Source of the DNA: Panorpa germanica
Taxonomy: Eukaryota > Arthropoda > Insecta > Mecoptera > Panorpidae
Direction: 5' to 3'
Assembly: GCA_963678705.1 (NCBI GenBank)
Contig: OY783217.1
Coordinates: forward strand, 5,208,001-5,272,000
Length of the DNA: 64,000 nucleotides
This document shows positions 50,641-62,940 of the stretch, in pieces. Within the stretch, counting starts at the first letter, position 1. Each line of letters begins with the position of its first letter. The position numbers were made by a program, and so were the translations under genes. Below the pieces are notes generated by a model that saw only the letters and a program-made list of their open reading frames with translations, did no database searches and was not told the origin of the DNA.

Positions 50641-53461
50641 AGAACTAAAATTAATACCTAATTTAAAAAACATTAGAATAAAGTTAGCGCAGACACAAAC
50701 CTGAATGCGCTTGGGTTGATGAACTAATTTACATAAAACTTTTAATATATTTATAAGCTGATTACTAAACAGTATTGTAAGAAAATAGTAGTATATGTTC
50801 TTACAATAACAACACTATTTTATAAAATGAAATACATATATTATCTTTTTTAAATTACTTTCAAGTTTAAATCTCGCGGGTAAATAATATTTTTATAGGG
50901 CTTTAATATTTTTATGGTGGTATTACTTCAAGTTGCGCAAGTACTGCCATGAGATATTTGAAGTTTGATTGTTTGTGCTAATATTTATTATATTTTAAAC
51001 TAGTTTATTAATATATTTGTGTGTTTATTATTAATTTATATATTAAAAAGTTTACATAATATGTTTAAAAAGTAATTACTATGTTTAGTAAGTAAAGTTT
51101 TCATATTCAAAACTTTCTTGAATAATTCAAGTAGCAGGTAGAATTGGTTTAAATTTTTAGTAAGATTTAATTGTTCTATAATATCTATTTAAATTAATTT
51201 ATTGTAATTAAAGCTAGTTTCATTCAAACGTTTATGTTTTAATTTAATTAACTTATTTACTGAATAAAGTCAGCAAATCTAACACAACTTAACCTAACAT
51301 AAGTACAATAATGATAATTTAGTATTGCTTCATCAAATTATTTTGTCGTAGTCACTACAAAGTTATTACAACCTTTTTTAGATCAGTTCCATTTGAATTC
51401 AGATGGTCCCCTTCTATATTAAAAACATAAAAGGCAATTTCTTGCTTATTTTATATGCATCTTGTCCTTGATGATGTCCTTGGAGATTTGTTATGAATAC
51501 ATCTATTAAAATATTTTGGTTTGTAACCTAAATAACATTTATTTTCAAAATAGAATTTTACATTAAATACATATTATATTTTCGAATGTATCTATAGTTC
51601 CAAAACATTATTTTATTTCTATTTAATGCTTTGTTAATTTTTGACATTTCAATAAAAATTTCGATATAGATATTTACAAATAATAAATTTGAAATTATAT
51701 AAAATTCTAAAAATGAAAACAGTTGTGTGTGTTAAGTGTATAAGTGTTTAAAGTGATTACGAAGTGTCAAACTTAAGTACAAGTTGTTTCCAAAAGAAAC
51801 ATTTTGAACAAATTAGTAAAAGGCTCCTTCAGTAACGAAATTCATATTTTTAATATTCAAGTGAAGTTTATTATTTAGCGTCAAAATGTTTTTATTTAAA
51901 TAAAATTAATTACTTAAGTTCGGCGACTACAATTTTGACTTGGACTAGTGTGTTTTTGTGTTATGTGATTACTTTTACACCTGAAGACTTGGATGGATCA
52001 ACTGCAATGCTTATGACCCTTGCAGGTAAGGTTTCTTTATTGTATTTAGCATGATTATATCACAAAAAATATTAAATTTATTTATCTGCTTGCTATATTT
52101 TATAACAATGGGTACTTTAAATACATATTTGTAATGAACAAATTTTAACATTATAATTTTTTAAAGACCTCATTCATGAGATTCTAGCTTTTTTCTTTAT
52201 ATATTTCATGCATTTTTATATACTTGAAATTATATTCATGTCCTACATTTATTTTTAACAACATGATTTTAAAAAAGGGTTTGTTATATAATTTTAATTT
52301 TTAATTATGATTCCATTAGACGTATTTTCTTAGGCGAAATAAGCTGTGATATAAATTAATTTAATATTTTGTCATAATGTTTTTTGACGTACATTTGACG
52401 AACCGATTTAAATGCATCTACCACAAAGAGAGAGTTGATTAATGCTTTTATTGATTTAAGCTCACCTAAACTATCTTTATCTCAAACATTTATCCTTTCT
52501 GCATTTTATAAATTCATGATAATGTGTCCTTTAGTAGCTGTTGTTATTTTTAACCTTTGGAAGGTTATAATACAATGCCACCCACAAGTACCTAGTAATT
52601 CTAAATCGATATTACATTGTATTGGATCTTAATGTAACACCAGTGATTTACATATAAATTAAATGCTCTTCAGGAAGCTCTTAAGCGGCTTTTGTTAATC
52701 CATCACGTAACATGCAAATGTGTATAAACAAATTAAATAAAGGTTAATAACAGTATTGTTCATCAATTATCGTTAAATAAATTTATTGTTAAAATAAAAC
52801 TTTTAAGTCTGCAATAGACAATACGTGACGCATATATTTAATTTTTATTTATGTGACACGTAATCTTTTAAATAATTGTTCAGAAGTAAAGACTGAATTA
52901 GACTTGGTGGTAATTTCTTTAATTACTTTAGCAAACATTAATTCAAGTGAAAGTTTTTACATAATCGCAAAATTGCAAAATTATCATCTTAAATATGGTA
53001 GTTAAATATGCATATTAAAAACTGTTAATTTGTTAATATGTTGTGGTGGCTGCTTCGATAACTGTTATAATTTTTCTTTCAAAATTGGAATAATGTTTTT
53101 AAATTTATTTTATTTAACGTTGGCCTGTTGATATGTTGTCGAGGCTTTATCAATGAGGAACTACCAAAGCCAATTCAACCCAAATACATAGTAATGTTTT
53201 ACTGTTAAGTTAAACTAAGGAGATTTTAATAAATAGTACCATTTATCCCGTCGCGAAGCCCGTTACTTGTCTTTTATTAAATTTATTATAAAGAGTTATT
53301 AGATTTCTTTTATTTAAAAACTTCAGTACATAGTAAAAGCATTTCAATTTAAAAAGAAAATGATATTGTTCGACGTAGCCACCTTTATCTTTACGTGTGA
53401 AATATTTTATACTGTTTACCCCGCCTAATTGTTGCATTGTGGCATCGGACCCAATTTCTGA

Positions 53462-53629
53462 ACTCTTTCCTTCAAAAAAGACAACGCAGACCTTTCTATT
53501 ACTGGTACGTTGATGGTTGATCTAGTGGAAATGGAAATCTGGGAGTTGATGAGCAAGATGGGCTATGGTGGAGGTAAATCGATAACCAGATCATTTTTTT
53601 CCTGTATCATAGATGGTATCACTCACTAC
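53462..53629 (+). other. Coding-like island of unknown origin
   Basis: The plus strand is open for 55 codons up to a stop (TAA), containing MVDLVEMEIWELMSKMGYGG from an ATG at 53513. A usable donor (GGAG|gtaaat) lies at 53573/53574. Base composition is clearly G+C-richer than the flanks. The WELMSKMGYGGG run faintly recalls a G-patch motif, but the alignment is too short to claim. The minus strand is also partly open, with a frame continuing to 53243. It could be a relic of a transposon or gene. Product not recognised. Confidence 0.3.
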
Positions 53630-54155
53630 TAAAACCATCTCGACAGTAAAGGTATGTACCGATATGTAAAAATTGAAAAAAGAAATCAGCAAAAAGAGTT
53701 AAACAATTTTTCAAGTAATATTTCTTTGCTACAAACAAACCAATAACACGAAACTTATTAATTTGTATACTGTTCAAACATGAATAAGCAAAAGAGTCCA
53801 TATGAATGTGTTTATGAAATACTACGCCTAAATGGATAGCAACATAGTATACATCTAGAAATATATCAGTATTAACTTGATAAATTAGTTTTAATTCAAA
53901 TTGTTTAGCTGATTGTATAAAGAGAGTGTGGTAGTGGTGTTAGTTCACTATTGTGCTTTTAAATAAAACAAAATAACAATATTTATTTAAAGTTTTATTA
54001 TTTGTTATTATACACAGCCCATATAAATAATTAATTAATGTTTATTTTAAAAAAGTATAAAACTAGTACCTAATATATAACTAAGGTACTTTGTAAATAT
54101 GTAGTAAATATTTTCTAAAATGGCTCATCTATTATCTTAAAAATAATTAATACTA

Positions 54156-54255
54156 ATGGTCTGTTCAGACCAGTGCAACATCATAGTGAGTGTGGGTGAA
54201 ACAAATAATATGTTACATTGTTACACATTGATGTTGCACTGGTCTGACAGACCAT
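54156..54255. mobile_element. 100-bp MITE with ATGGTCTG termini
   Basis: The left end ATGGTCTGTTCAGACCAGTG and right end CACTGGTCTGACAGACCAT are inverted copies differing by one small indel, and the match continues inward through CAACATCA/TGATGTTG. The element is almost entirely palindromic, with an unpaired centre of about 45 bp. No coding capacity. Confidence 0.75.
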
Positions 54256-54532
54256 AAAACTACTTAAATTACGATAGTGTTAACAAGTATATCATCACCC
54301 AAATGTCAAAATCACTAATGTGCAAAACATTGTTTCGAGATGTTTTTCTTTTAAAGTTTAAATTTTAGTAAAAATCTTTTGATAGTATTTTTGTTATGCG
54401 TCTGCATTCATCGTTTGGAAATCTGTTTATGTTAATTAATAATATAACATTTGTGGTTTTGGCATTGGGTTGGCGATATATTAGACATTAAAAATATTGG
54501 ATTGATGTAGAATAGCTGTACCCGCTTAACAG

Positions 54533-54533
<1 letters not shown>

Positions 54534-54613
<80 letters not shown>
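54534..54613 (+). repeat. AT microsatellite
   Basis: About forty AT dinucleotides in 80 bp, with a single interruption (atac|atat) near 54569. Confidence 0.97.
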
Positions 54614-54620
<7 letters not shown>

Positions 54621-55357
54621 TGTTTTAATTTCGTAAATTTAAACATTTTACATAAATAATCGTAGAATTTTATGTAAAAATTGTAATGTTAGCGGGTTAC
54701 TGTAGATTCAATTTTAAAAATAAATGTTTATTTTAATAACATTGACTTTAAAAAATACGTAATTTTAAAATGCAATAGTACCGTATCAAATGTACTGTTT
54801 AGTAAAGGAACAGTTTAAATCGATTTAATATTTTAATTTACTCCCGAACTTTGCATAGCTGTATTATGACGAATAGGGGAAAAAGTCATAAGACATTTTT
54901 TATCCGAATAAATTTATCAGAATTTTTTTTAAAAATCTTTTACAGTTTTTAAATTATACGTGCAAAAAATATTTTTGGGTTTCTTTTTGGATTATTTTCT
55001 ACTAAACCTGGGGAGCTACGAATTTTTTCATATCACTGGCAGTTTTAGTGCTGCAATTAAAACATTTTGTCAAAAAAGCAGACTTACTGTTCACAAAGTT
55101 GATTTAAATTGTTCCTTTTCTGAATAAGTTAACAACACTTAGAGACATGAGCGTACGTAGAAAATTTGACAGGGGTGGCAAAATATCAAATACCAATTTG
55201 TAAATTTACCACAGATTCCAGTGTATAAAAAAGTAGGTAGTATTACAAGTAGGAAATACAAATTTTGTTAAAAATATTTTTTTTTAATCTTTCTGCTGTC
55301 AAAATTTGGTACTGTATATCTATACATAAATATAACGAAATATAATTAAACAAGAAC

Positions 55358-56555
55358 TTAACCTACTATCTTTTGAAATGTGTCTCGCAACATTCCTGTA
55401 ACAAACGAAGCTGTTTTAGCAACCTGTGAACCTAAATTATCAATAATTCCAAATACCCCTTGCGCAATTGGTCTAAATAATGGCTCAGGTCTAATCACAG
55501 TTGTATAGCGAATTGTGGTTTGAATCTCGGGTTGAGGTACTCTTGTCGGAACTGTAGGTAATGTTGGATTAACGACAGGTGTTTGAAAGTTAGACAACAC
55601 TGTTGGATTTGAATTGCTAGCCGCTGTTTGGGAACCTGAATCTAATTGTGTAATTCTAGTATTTATTATAGCAGGAGGAGCAGTTGTTGGAATTGTTGCA
55701 GTAGTTGACACTGAACTCTTTGGCTGGTTTGTTGTTAATCGATTTTGTACCATAACGGGTATTGGTGGTGTCAAATTAATGTTGTTGTTGTTGCCTGAGT
55801 TGCTAACTGAACGTACAGGAGGAGCTTGAGGTCGGCCAACGTCAGATCTGATATCGTTTTGTGATTGCTCTGAAGCTATGTTGTTGATATTGCTGATTGT
55901 TGCTGATATTCTTCTAGTGTCGTCAATGTTGTTGAACTGTTCATTTCGGCGATACTCTTCATATCTGAAACCAATAAAATATTGTTAACAATATTACGAA
56001 TATTTCAAATAATTGGCAATTGTTAAACTTAAGCTATTTCTGGTATAATTGTCAAATTTACTAGTTTGAGAGCATACAAACGCGAGATATCGTAATTATA
56101 AATATCATAATACTAATTTCTTTCATATGGCAACACTAAATAGTTTTTAAAGGTGGCGACACTGTTCAATAGTAAAGTAACTAACTTCACTTGCTTTTAA
56201 GGCTTTTGCATTTGGTTCACCAACAACTCCAGAGAGCTAGTAACCATTTTTAAATTAAATATTATTAAAACAATAATGTTCTCATGAGAAACCTATACCC
56301 CTAATTCTACGCCTATGTTCTTTGTTATATTTTAGTTTACTTTATAATATACTAGTATGTACTGAAACCAAGCAGTTTAATTTTTGTAATCATCTTACCG
56401 TTTCGTGTATTCGCCTGTGGGGTCCCATCTTGCAGCCAGTTCCTTCCACTCTTCAGGGTAATCCTCGTAAAGTTTCTTAATTACTACCAGAGCAATTTCC
56501 TTTTGCTTTGTAGAACATCTCCCGCATTTAGTACGAAGTGCTTCCGGCAGTACAC
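55358..56555 (-). CDS. Chemosensory protein CSP-C with long C-terminal extension (5' exon not found)
   Basis: Two exons are visible: 56555-56399, entered in phase 1 (acacag|GTGTACTG), and 55964-55358 (TAA), joined in phase 2 (AAACG|gtaaga ... tttcag|ATATG). Exon 2 is a typical CSP second exon: GVLPEALRTKCGRCSTKQKE with the C-x2-C pair, then YPEEWKELAARWDPTGEYTKR. Instead of ending there, the protein continues through a third exon for about 200 residues. This tail is low in complexity and rich in Asn, Thr, Pro, Ser and Val, with few cysteines, and ends in a more hydrophobic, helix-prone segment (IAQGVFGIIDNLGSQVAKTA...). The first exon, which should hold the signal peptide and first Cys pair, was not found in the 7.4 kb upstream. 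It may lie outside the window or be lost. Secretion is inferred from the family only. Confidence 0.85.
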
Positions 56556-56870
56556 CTGTGTACAAGGAAAAATAAAAATAAAAAAAAAACTTTGGGATTT
56601 ATTGATAAAAAAAATACACGCTACTAAGTACATTATTATTTAAAGTGCATATTATTATTTATATTAAAAGTAATTTGAAAGAAGTAGTAAGATAAATGAT
56701 TCATTTGCGTTTTAGTAAAAATCCGCCTGATTTATCGGCAATCAGACTAACATTTAATATTATGAATGTGTCAGTCTAGTAACGTAATGTTTATTGGTTC
56801 AATGTTGATGCTAATATTGTGTAATGTGCTAAAATCCTTGTGTAAATGCTGTTACCGCTCGATGCTATAA

Positions 56871-56885
56871 CCCCCCCCCCCCCCC
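56871..56885 (+). repeat. Poly-C tract
   Basis: Fifteen consecutive cytosines in otherwise AT-rich sequence; the exact length may be affected by sequencing or polymerase slippage. Confidence 0.95.
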
Positions 56886-58957
56886 TTACTCTCCATCCTC
56901 TCAACTACGTTTTATTCATTCAAGAAAAATTACTTTTCGTGCTGATATGTGTCCGCTAACTTTAATCTGGCACTAACAGTGGTTTTTGAACTTCCTAAAG
57001 TCATTATATAAATTTTCACTTAACCTTCAGTTATGACATATCTGAAATTTAAGTAAGAAAATGAACTTTCAATTCTACTATTTTATATATAGACAGACTC
57101 CAGTTACTAAGGAAAAATGTAACCGACACATATTACTGGGTTAAGCTGGAAACTGGAAATATTAAGAAAGAGAAACTGAGAAACTTTAAAGCATAAGATT
57201 CTGTGGGACGGTTTTAAGAATGTTGCGTAGAAACTGTTTAAAAGAGGAACCATTTTCAAGCAATTTAAAGACAAAAAAAATTAGTTCGCAAAATGGATGT
57301 AAGATGGCAGTTAAGAAACCAGCAGTGCTGTTTAGTGAATGATTCCTTTATTTACCTATCTGATAATACCTACATAAATATATTGTTTCAGACCAGGAGC
57401 ATTTAAAGAAATGAAGTGTAGGGTAATAATTAACCGTGATAAAATTTTCTCTAATATTTTGGAATGGATTTTTTGATTATGTTGACGACTGTGTTTAGCA
57501 GGTATTTATATACAAATATAAATAAACAGATACGTAAATTAGGATACATTGCATAACGGTACATGATATGCAAATGAACTCATGGCCGTATAAACGTTGT
57601 AATTATTGAAATGCATGACAATCTTGTTTAATTGTAATTGTTTATTATTTACTTATAAGATTATTAAGCTAGTGTGTTACCTTGTATGGTCATACGTCTG
57701 TACGAGTATATTATATTAACTATATACAATATTATTACAGGTTTGTTAAAAACTTTACAAGAATTTCTTAAAAAAATATAAAACGTGTTCCACATCTGTC
57801 AAATTGTTGTAAAATAATGAATGAACTTGTTATGCAGGCCATGTTATAAATTCAAGATGAATTTTAATGTAACTAGATTTGTTATATAATATATGCCGGT
57901 GATAAATTGGAATATGAATTTATTATGTGTTGATAGAAATTCTGATAAAATCCTCTTACTTTTTTCACTTCATCAAAGCTGATTAAAATGCTTAGATGAT
58001 TAAAAATAAGCATTTTCTATCTTCCTCCCGTTAAAGATGAGGAAAGATGGTTGTCGTAATAGGATTAAGTTCTAATAATAACTGACATTGACTTAATCCG
58101 ATCTTAATTTTAACAGTAAATTAATCTGAACTCGCAGTGACGTAGTTTGGATTTGATTTCATATCAAGTTCTCGTAGTTGGGTAATTTTATTTGTTTCTT
58201 GCGAGGGAGATGGAGATTGATTGGGGACATTTAGAAAATCTAGCGTTAGTTTCGTGGTTTCTATATTCCTAATTTTAGCACACTGAAATATTTATCTACC
58301 TCTTTAAGGTAAATTTCTAGCAAGGCCTTTCCACGCGTTATCTTAACTGGTGGTTTAATTTTGTTGGCGTGCTTAAATTAATCATCTGTTTGCAGATTGC
58401 TTCTTCTTTAATCACCAGTTTTAGTCTAATGAATGATTTCAAAATTACTCTCGCTAATTGATCTACATCTTTGTTACCTTAAAAGTCTGTGGGTACGATT
58501 GTTTACCTTCCAATTAGACGGTTTTTGTTCTTTTTAAACAAAACAAAAAGAAACATTAGGGATTGGCGTGATGACTAGGAAGTAACCTTGAAAATAAAGT
58601 AAATAAAAAACTTTATTTTGATAATACCTCTTACTTATATTGAATTACACTTCATAATCCATTTGTTTTAACTAACAAGATCAAAATAAGTCATTGACAA
58701 TTGTCCTGGAGGTAAATATGAAGAATTGTAAAGAGCAACAAATACCAGCAAAATTGTACGGACGTTGTGCAATTAAAGACAATTATGTAACGAGAATTGT
58801 GCTCAAATTGAAGGACAAAGTTATATTTAAAAATGATTCACATCAGCATACGGATATCTGTGTGATAATGATTATAGGCTAAAGCAGTGACTCTTAACCT
58901 TTTTCAAGTCATGAACACTTTTTATTAGAAGGTAATTTTGAGAACATTTAAAAAGCA

Positions 58958-59005
58958 ATTTCCGCTAAACGCAGTTACGTGTATTTAAGTTTTATTTAAC
59001 AAAAA
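58958..59005 (+). repeat. CCGCTAAA repeat, copy 4
   Basis: 'tttccgctaaacgcagttac', then 'gtgtatttaagttttattta', matches the other members of the family. Confidence 0.6.
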
Positions 59006-59481
59006 ATCTATCAAAATTTTTTATCAATCAATCATAAACTTGGCTTCGACTGATTCCTAGAAATATTAGTTCAGAACCACTGGAATAAACCAGTGAATGT
59101 GACTTTAGTTGATGAAAATGTGAGTGTATTAGTAAAAATCTTGTATATTTGTTCAATTTAAGGTAATTCCCATGTTCATTAAACTTAGCTCTTATAAACA
59201 GTAATTAAAATTATCATGATGACTTGCGGCGTAAGGTCGAAAGTCTCAAAGTTATTAAAAATTATACAAATCAATAATTTTTCTTACTGTATATTTATGT
59301 AAAAGTTTAGTTAAACAAAACATAGTATTATTTCATCTAAAGAGACTAACAACTACTTTATAACTCTACAATCCTTGAAAGGAACTTCTTTAGACTTAAT
59401 AGTTGTTAAAGAAAAAGTCTTAATTTTGGTAAAAAAGTTAATTTATTTTTCAAAAAGCAGTAAAATATGTCACAAGAAGTT

Positions 59482-59545
59482 GTATTTTATGTAACAGGTA
59501 ACTTTTGTTGTGTTAGATAAACTTTAAAAACACGTATCTGTGTTT
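59482..59545 (-). repeat. CCGCTAAA repeat, copy 5 (inverted)
   Basis: The reverse complement reads 'aaacacagatacgtgttttt' and then 'aaagtttatctaacacaac' and 'aaaagttacctgttac'. It lies about 500 bp from copy 4 in opposite orientation. Confidence 0.5.
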
Positions 59546-62370
59546 ATCAGATAGATACTTAGTTTCTTATATGGTTCAACCGACTTCCTAAATTATATTG
59601 ACCATTACCATTTCTGGATGCGCTTATTATACAATTAAAATATTAATACATTCATCTAAAGTAATTAAAATACTTTTTATAGTTAGCTGGCTCCAAATTT
59701 GCTAGCTCATATTTTGAAATAACAATTAAAAATAAACAAAATAATTATAATAATTTAAACAAACAAGTTATTGTTGATTACGCTAAACAAAAATTGTTTG
59801 GACATTGGCCTGTGTTCTTTTGGCCAATTAAACCTTGGACAGGATTTAACTTGATTATTGTTTATTGATTTAAAATTTATTAAACTTTATATGGAATACA
59901 GAGTGGAGTAAATTTAAAGCAAAATTGATTTTTGGTTTTTTTTTTGTAAAATTATGTTTTCATGGAACCCTGTAGTAACAGGATCTACTTTTTACTTATG
60001 AAAAGCAATCCGGTTTCTGAGAGACGATATCATCTTGCAAAATTATCTCGTCTGCTCTAAAAATCGTGTCACGGGCTCGTTTAAGTTCAAGTCTGCCGAT
60101 GACCATTATGATCATGTAAACATACTCGTATATAAAAAATACCACACCACAAAATTACCCACCTAGTAGGAGGTCATCGATAATAGAACTCAGCATCGAA
60201 TATAGGACCGACTTTGAATAAATTAAATATAAAATAAAACTAACTAAAAAAAACAACATTTTAAAGAGAAAATTTATATGTTTTATAATATGTCTTTACT
60301 TAACAAAAGTTTTCCCTATTTCAGTACAGTGCAGTCAGGCGTAACTTGAAATCTTTTGTGTACTATACACTTACACATTCATATACATATATTTAAAATA
60401 TTATTATAACGCGATTTCCACATTAAGATGGGCCTACTGTATCATCACTTTATTAATATAATAAAATAACCCTATTTTAATAATTAATAGAACAAAAACG
60501 TTAATTTTAATTGTTAATAACTTTTATAATAATGTAACTAATTGAAAAGTTCAAAAAGTTCAAAATTGATAATGCTGATAGCCAAATTTATCAATATATA
60601 GTTTTTCAAAAATAAAGACATGTACATGGTTGGTAAACTTTTATTGGAAATACCTATAAATGTAGACATTAAATGTCATATCTTGAAACTGTCAAACCAC
60701 TTTATGGTCGCAACATATTTTTAATTTATTTTACATTGATTTTATAATTAACTGCGGCTTTTAATGCAAACAAAAGCGTCGGAATGTCTTTTAGCATCAA
60801 AAGAAACAAAAGATTTTTACAGACATTTTTAGAATTGGTTTTTACGCTTTAAATAAATCAATGTTTAAGTCAATAATGAATATTTTAGCAGTGATGTAGG
60901 TAATTTAAAATTTGATTGTAAACATGATATAATTTATTGGTTATTACGGGGTGCAGTACTTAATGTATGCAAATCTTAAAAATGAAGAAAAACAGCTAAA
61001 TAAATAAATACTTATCGATATAGTAAGTAAAGTGGACAATTGGTTTCATTTGACATTTACTTTATTAATATTTTGTAAATATTACGAGTTTTTTATAATT
61101 TATTATCGTATTACTTATTTTATATTGTGTATAAAATAACACATTTAGAAATTTAATACATAAAATCCGATACAGTTGTTTTCTTATTCCTCTTCAAATA
61201 GTTGACATTTTATATGCAAATAAAAGGGAATATAATATTGTGACTAATTGAACAATAATTCAAAATATGCAGTCGTGTATATATATATATATATTACTTT
61301 ACACTTTTAATGTAAACTGTAATAATATTAATGTATAATATAAATTAAATATATAAAATTTGTAAACGTAATTAAAATTCCGCCGACAGATATCTGCGCC
61401 ATCTTAAATTGTTATTAACAGCGCTTTTATTACAATATCTCGTTACCATGAAGCTCTGGGTTAAAAATAGTTTCTACACTTCATTCATAAACTACTGTGC
61501 TGTCTTTGGGAGCTAAAAATAAAGGAAAGGTAGCTTCACTCTGACTCTTTGTCAAAAAATCATACCAAGACACAAACATTTGCAACAACACTTCCTCGTT
61601 GTCTATACCTATTGAATCCTTCAAATATCAAACAGTGTTCTATCTATTTTGCGTCTAAAGTGCATCTAGCCATTCATAACGCCCTTGAAAAATTAATTAC
61701 CTAATGTTTACGAACAGCTTATCCATCATTCATGGAACCCATGGTTCTATTGTATCACGACAACCACAAACATTTAAAAGTATAAAACATTATTAGGATA
61801 TTACATTTGTATAATTCAAATTATTTAACAATAAAAAAGTGAAACTTACTCGCAGCATGCATCAGTATTCAAGGTTGAAATCAAGAATTGACGAATACAT
61901 GAATGACAGATAACAAGACATGGTGGCTCAGATTAAGAAGGCAGTCACGATTTCAGCTAATTCACGGAATGCAGGAAACCACGCAAAACATGATTATGTA
62001 ATTGGCCTTAAAGACCACCGCCAAATCCTAGTTTTTTTTTAAATTTAATTAACTGTCAAGAAATTATATGTAATTTAAGGAATGGAATTAATAGAAAAAA
62101 CCTTTTTACGTCAAATCTATGTCGTTTTTATTCGATTATACGTCAAATTAAATTTATGTTTTTGTTGTTGTTTTCGTTCTTTTTTTATCCGTGTCACTTT
62201 TATAATCTTGGTTTAATCAAAATATATGATTTATATAATTTTTGTTTTCGTTTTCAATATATTTAAGTATGATAAATGGTATAGTGGCCTGGAGCGTCCA
62301 GTGCGAACCAGTGCTATACTTTCTGGGTTTGTTCTTTCGTTCAATATTTGGCAGCGATATAGTTCCTATA

Positions 62371-62754
62371 CAGTGGCGGCCTTAGCCATTGCGAGGCCCC
62401 GGGCAGCAGATATTTGCGAGGCCCCGGGCGACAGAACATTGTGATCTTTGCGAGCCCTCGGGGCAGCATATCTTTATGAGGCACTTGTTCTTTGTATAAT
62501 TTATGTAAATTGTAAGTAAGTATTTTTGATGATAATTGACGTGAAATAAAACATTATATTTGAAGTTTTATAAAAGTTAACAAGCACAAAGGTGACAAAT
62601 ATTAATGATGATAAACTAAGGTACATGAATGCCTTAAAAGATACAGTGACTCTAGTGGGGTTTCTGCTTGAGTTATTGCGCGAGAATGCGAAGCCCTTAC
62701 AAGAACGAGGCCCCGTGCGGTTGCCCTGCTTGCCACCCCCTAAGGCCGCCTCTG
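62371..62754 (+). mobile_element. hAT-like non-autonomous element (complete)
   Basis: The termini are CAGTGGCGGCCTTAG and the inverted CTAAGGCCGCCTCTG, differing at one base. The element is flanked by 8-bp sequences TTCCTATA and TGCCTATA, seven of eight bases identical. An 8-bp target-site duplication with CAG..CTG ends is characteristic of the hAT superfamily. Length is 384 bp with no transposase. The 5' part carries repeated 'gcgaggccccggg' motifs. A truncated copy lies at 8118-8466. Confidence 0.85.
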
Positions 62755-62799
62755 TGCCTATATCTATATGAGGTGAGCATTCTACGCACACTGATAACA

Positions 62800-62940
62800 T
62801 ACGAGGGTAGTCTAAAAAGTTTCCGGCCGAACACAAAAACAAGTACATACTTTATTTGTTAAATTCAGTTTTATTTCTCAACATAAACATTGTGCTGTTA
62901 TAAACTTTGCCAGCAATGCTTCCAAGTCTTTAATCCGTCC
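62800..62940 (+). mobile_element. mariner-like terminal fragment
   Basis: The sequence TACGAGGGTAGTCTAAAAAG, then 'tttccggcc', is the typical terminal inverted repeat of mariner-family (Tc1/mariner) elements, with the TA target dinucleotide in front. About 140 bp of subterminal sequence follows ('gcaatgcttccaagtcttta'). Then the similarity I recognise ends near 62940, with no transposase frame and no second terminus. It is a truncated relic. Confidence 0.75.

Larger units (their letters stand above)
49620..55357. other. Intergenic, mostly featureless
   Basis: No complete gene is supported. Two exon-like signals exist: a leader-like stretch ending in a good donor near 52025 ('cccttgcag|gtaagg'), and a coding-like island at 53462-53629. 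A MITE at 54156 and a TA microsatellite at 54534 are listed separately. The rest is AT-rich without recognised content. Confidence 0.5.
56556..62370. other. Intergenic or 5' intron of CSP-C, no gene seen
   Basis: I searched the minus strand for a CSP first exon (signal peptide, C-x6-C, then a donor after a Lys codon) and found none. No plus-strand gene is supported; the 62-codon frame at 58694-58882 is weak. A poly-C tract and two CCGCTAAA repeats are listed separately. A sequence around 60165-60205 resembles part of the 'gctgagttcta' dispersed repeat. Confidence 0.5.

Noticed and set aside
62226..62862. Three frames on both strands around the hAT and mariner remnants
   Set aside because: They run across the termini of non-coding elements and have no transposase motifs.
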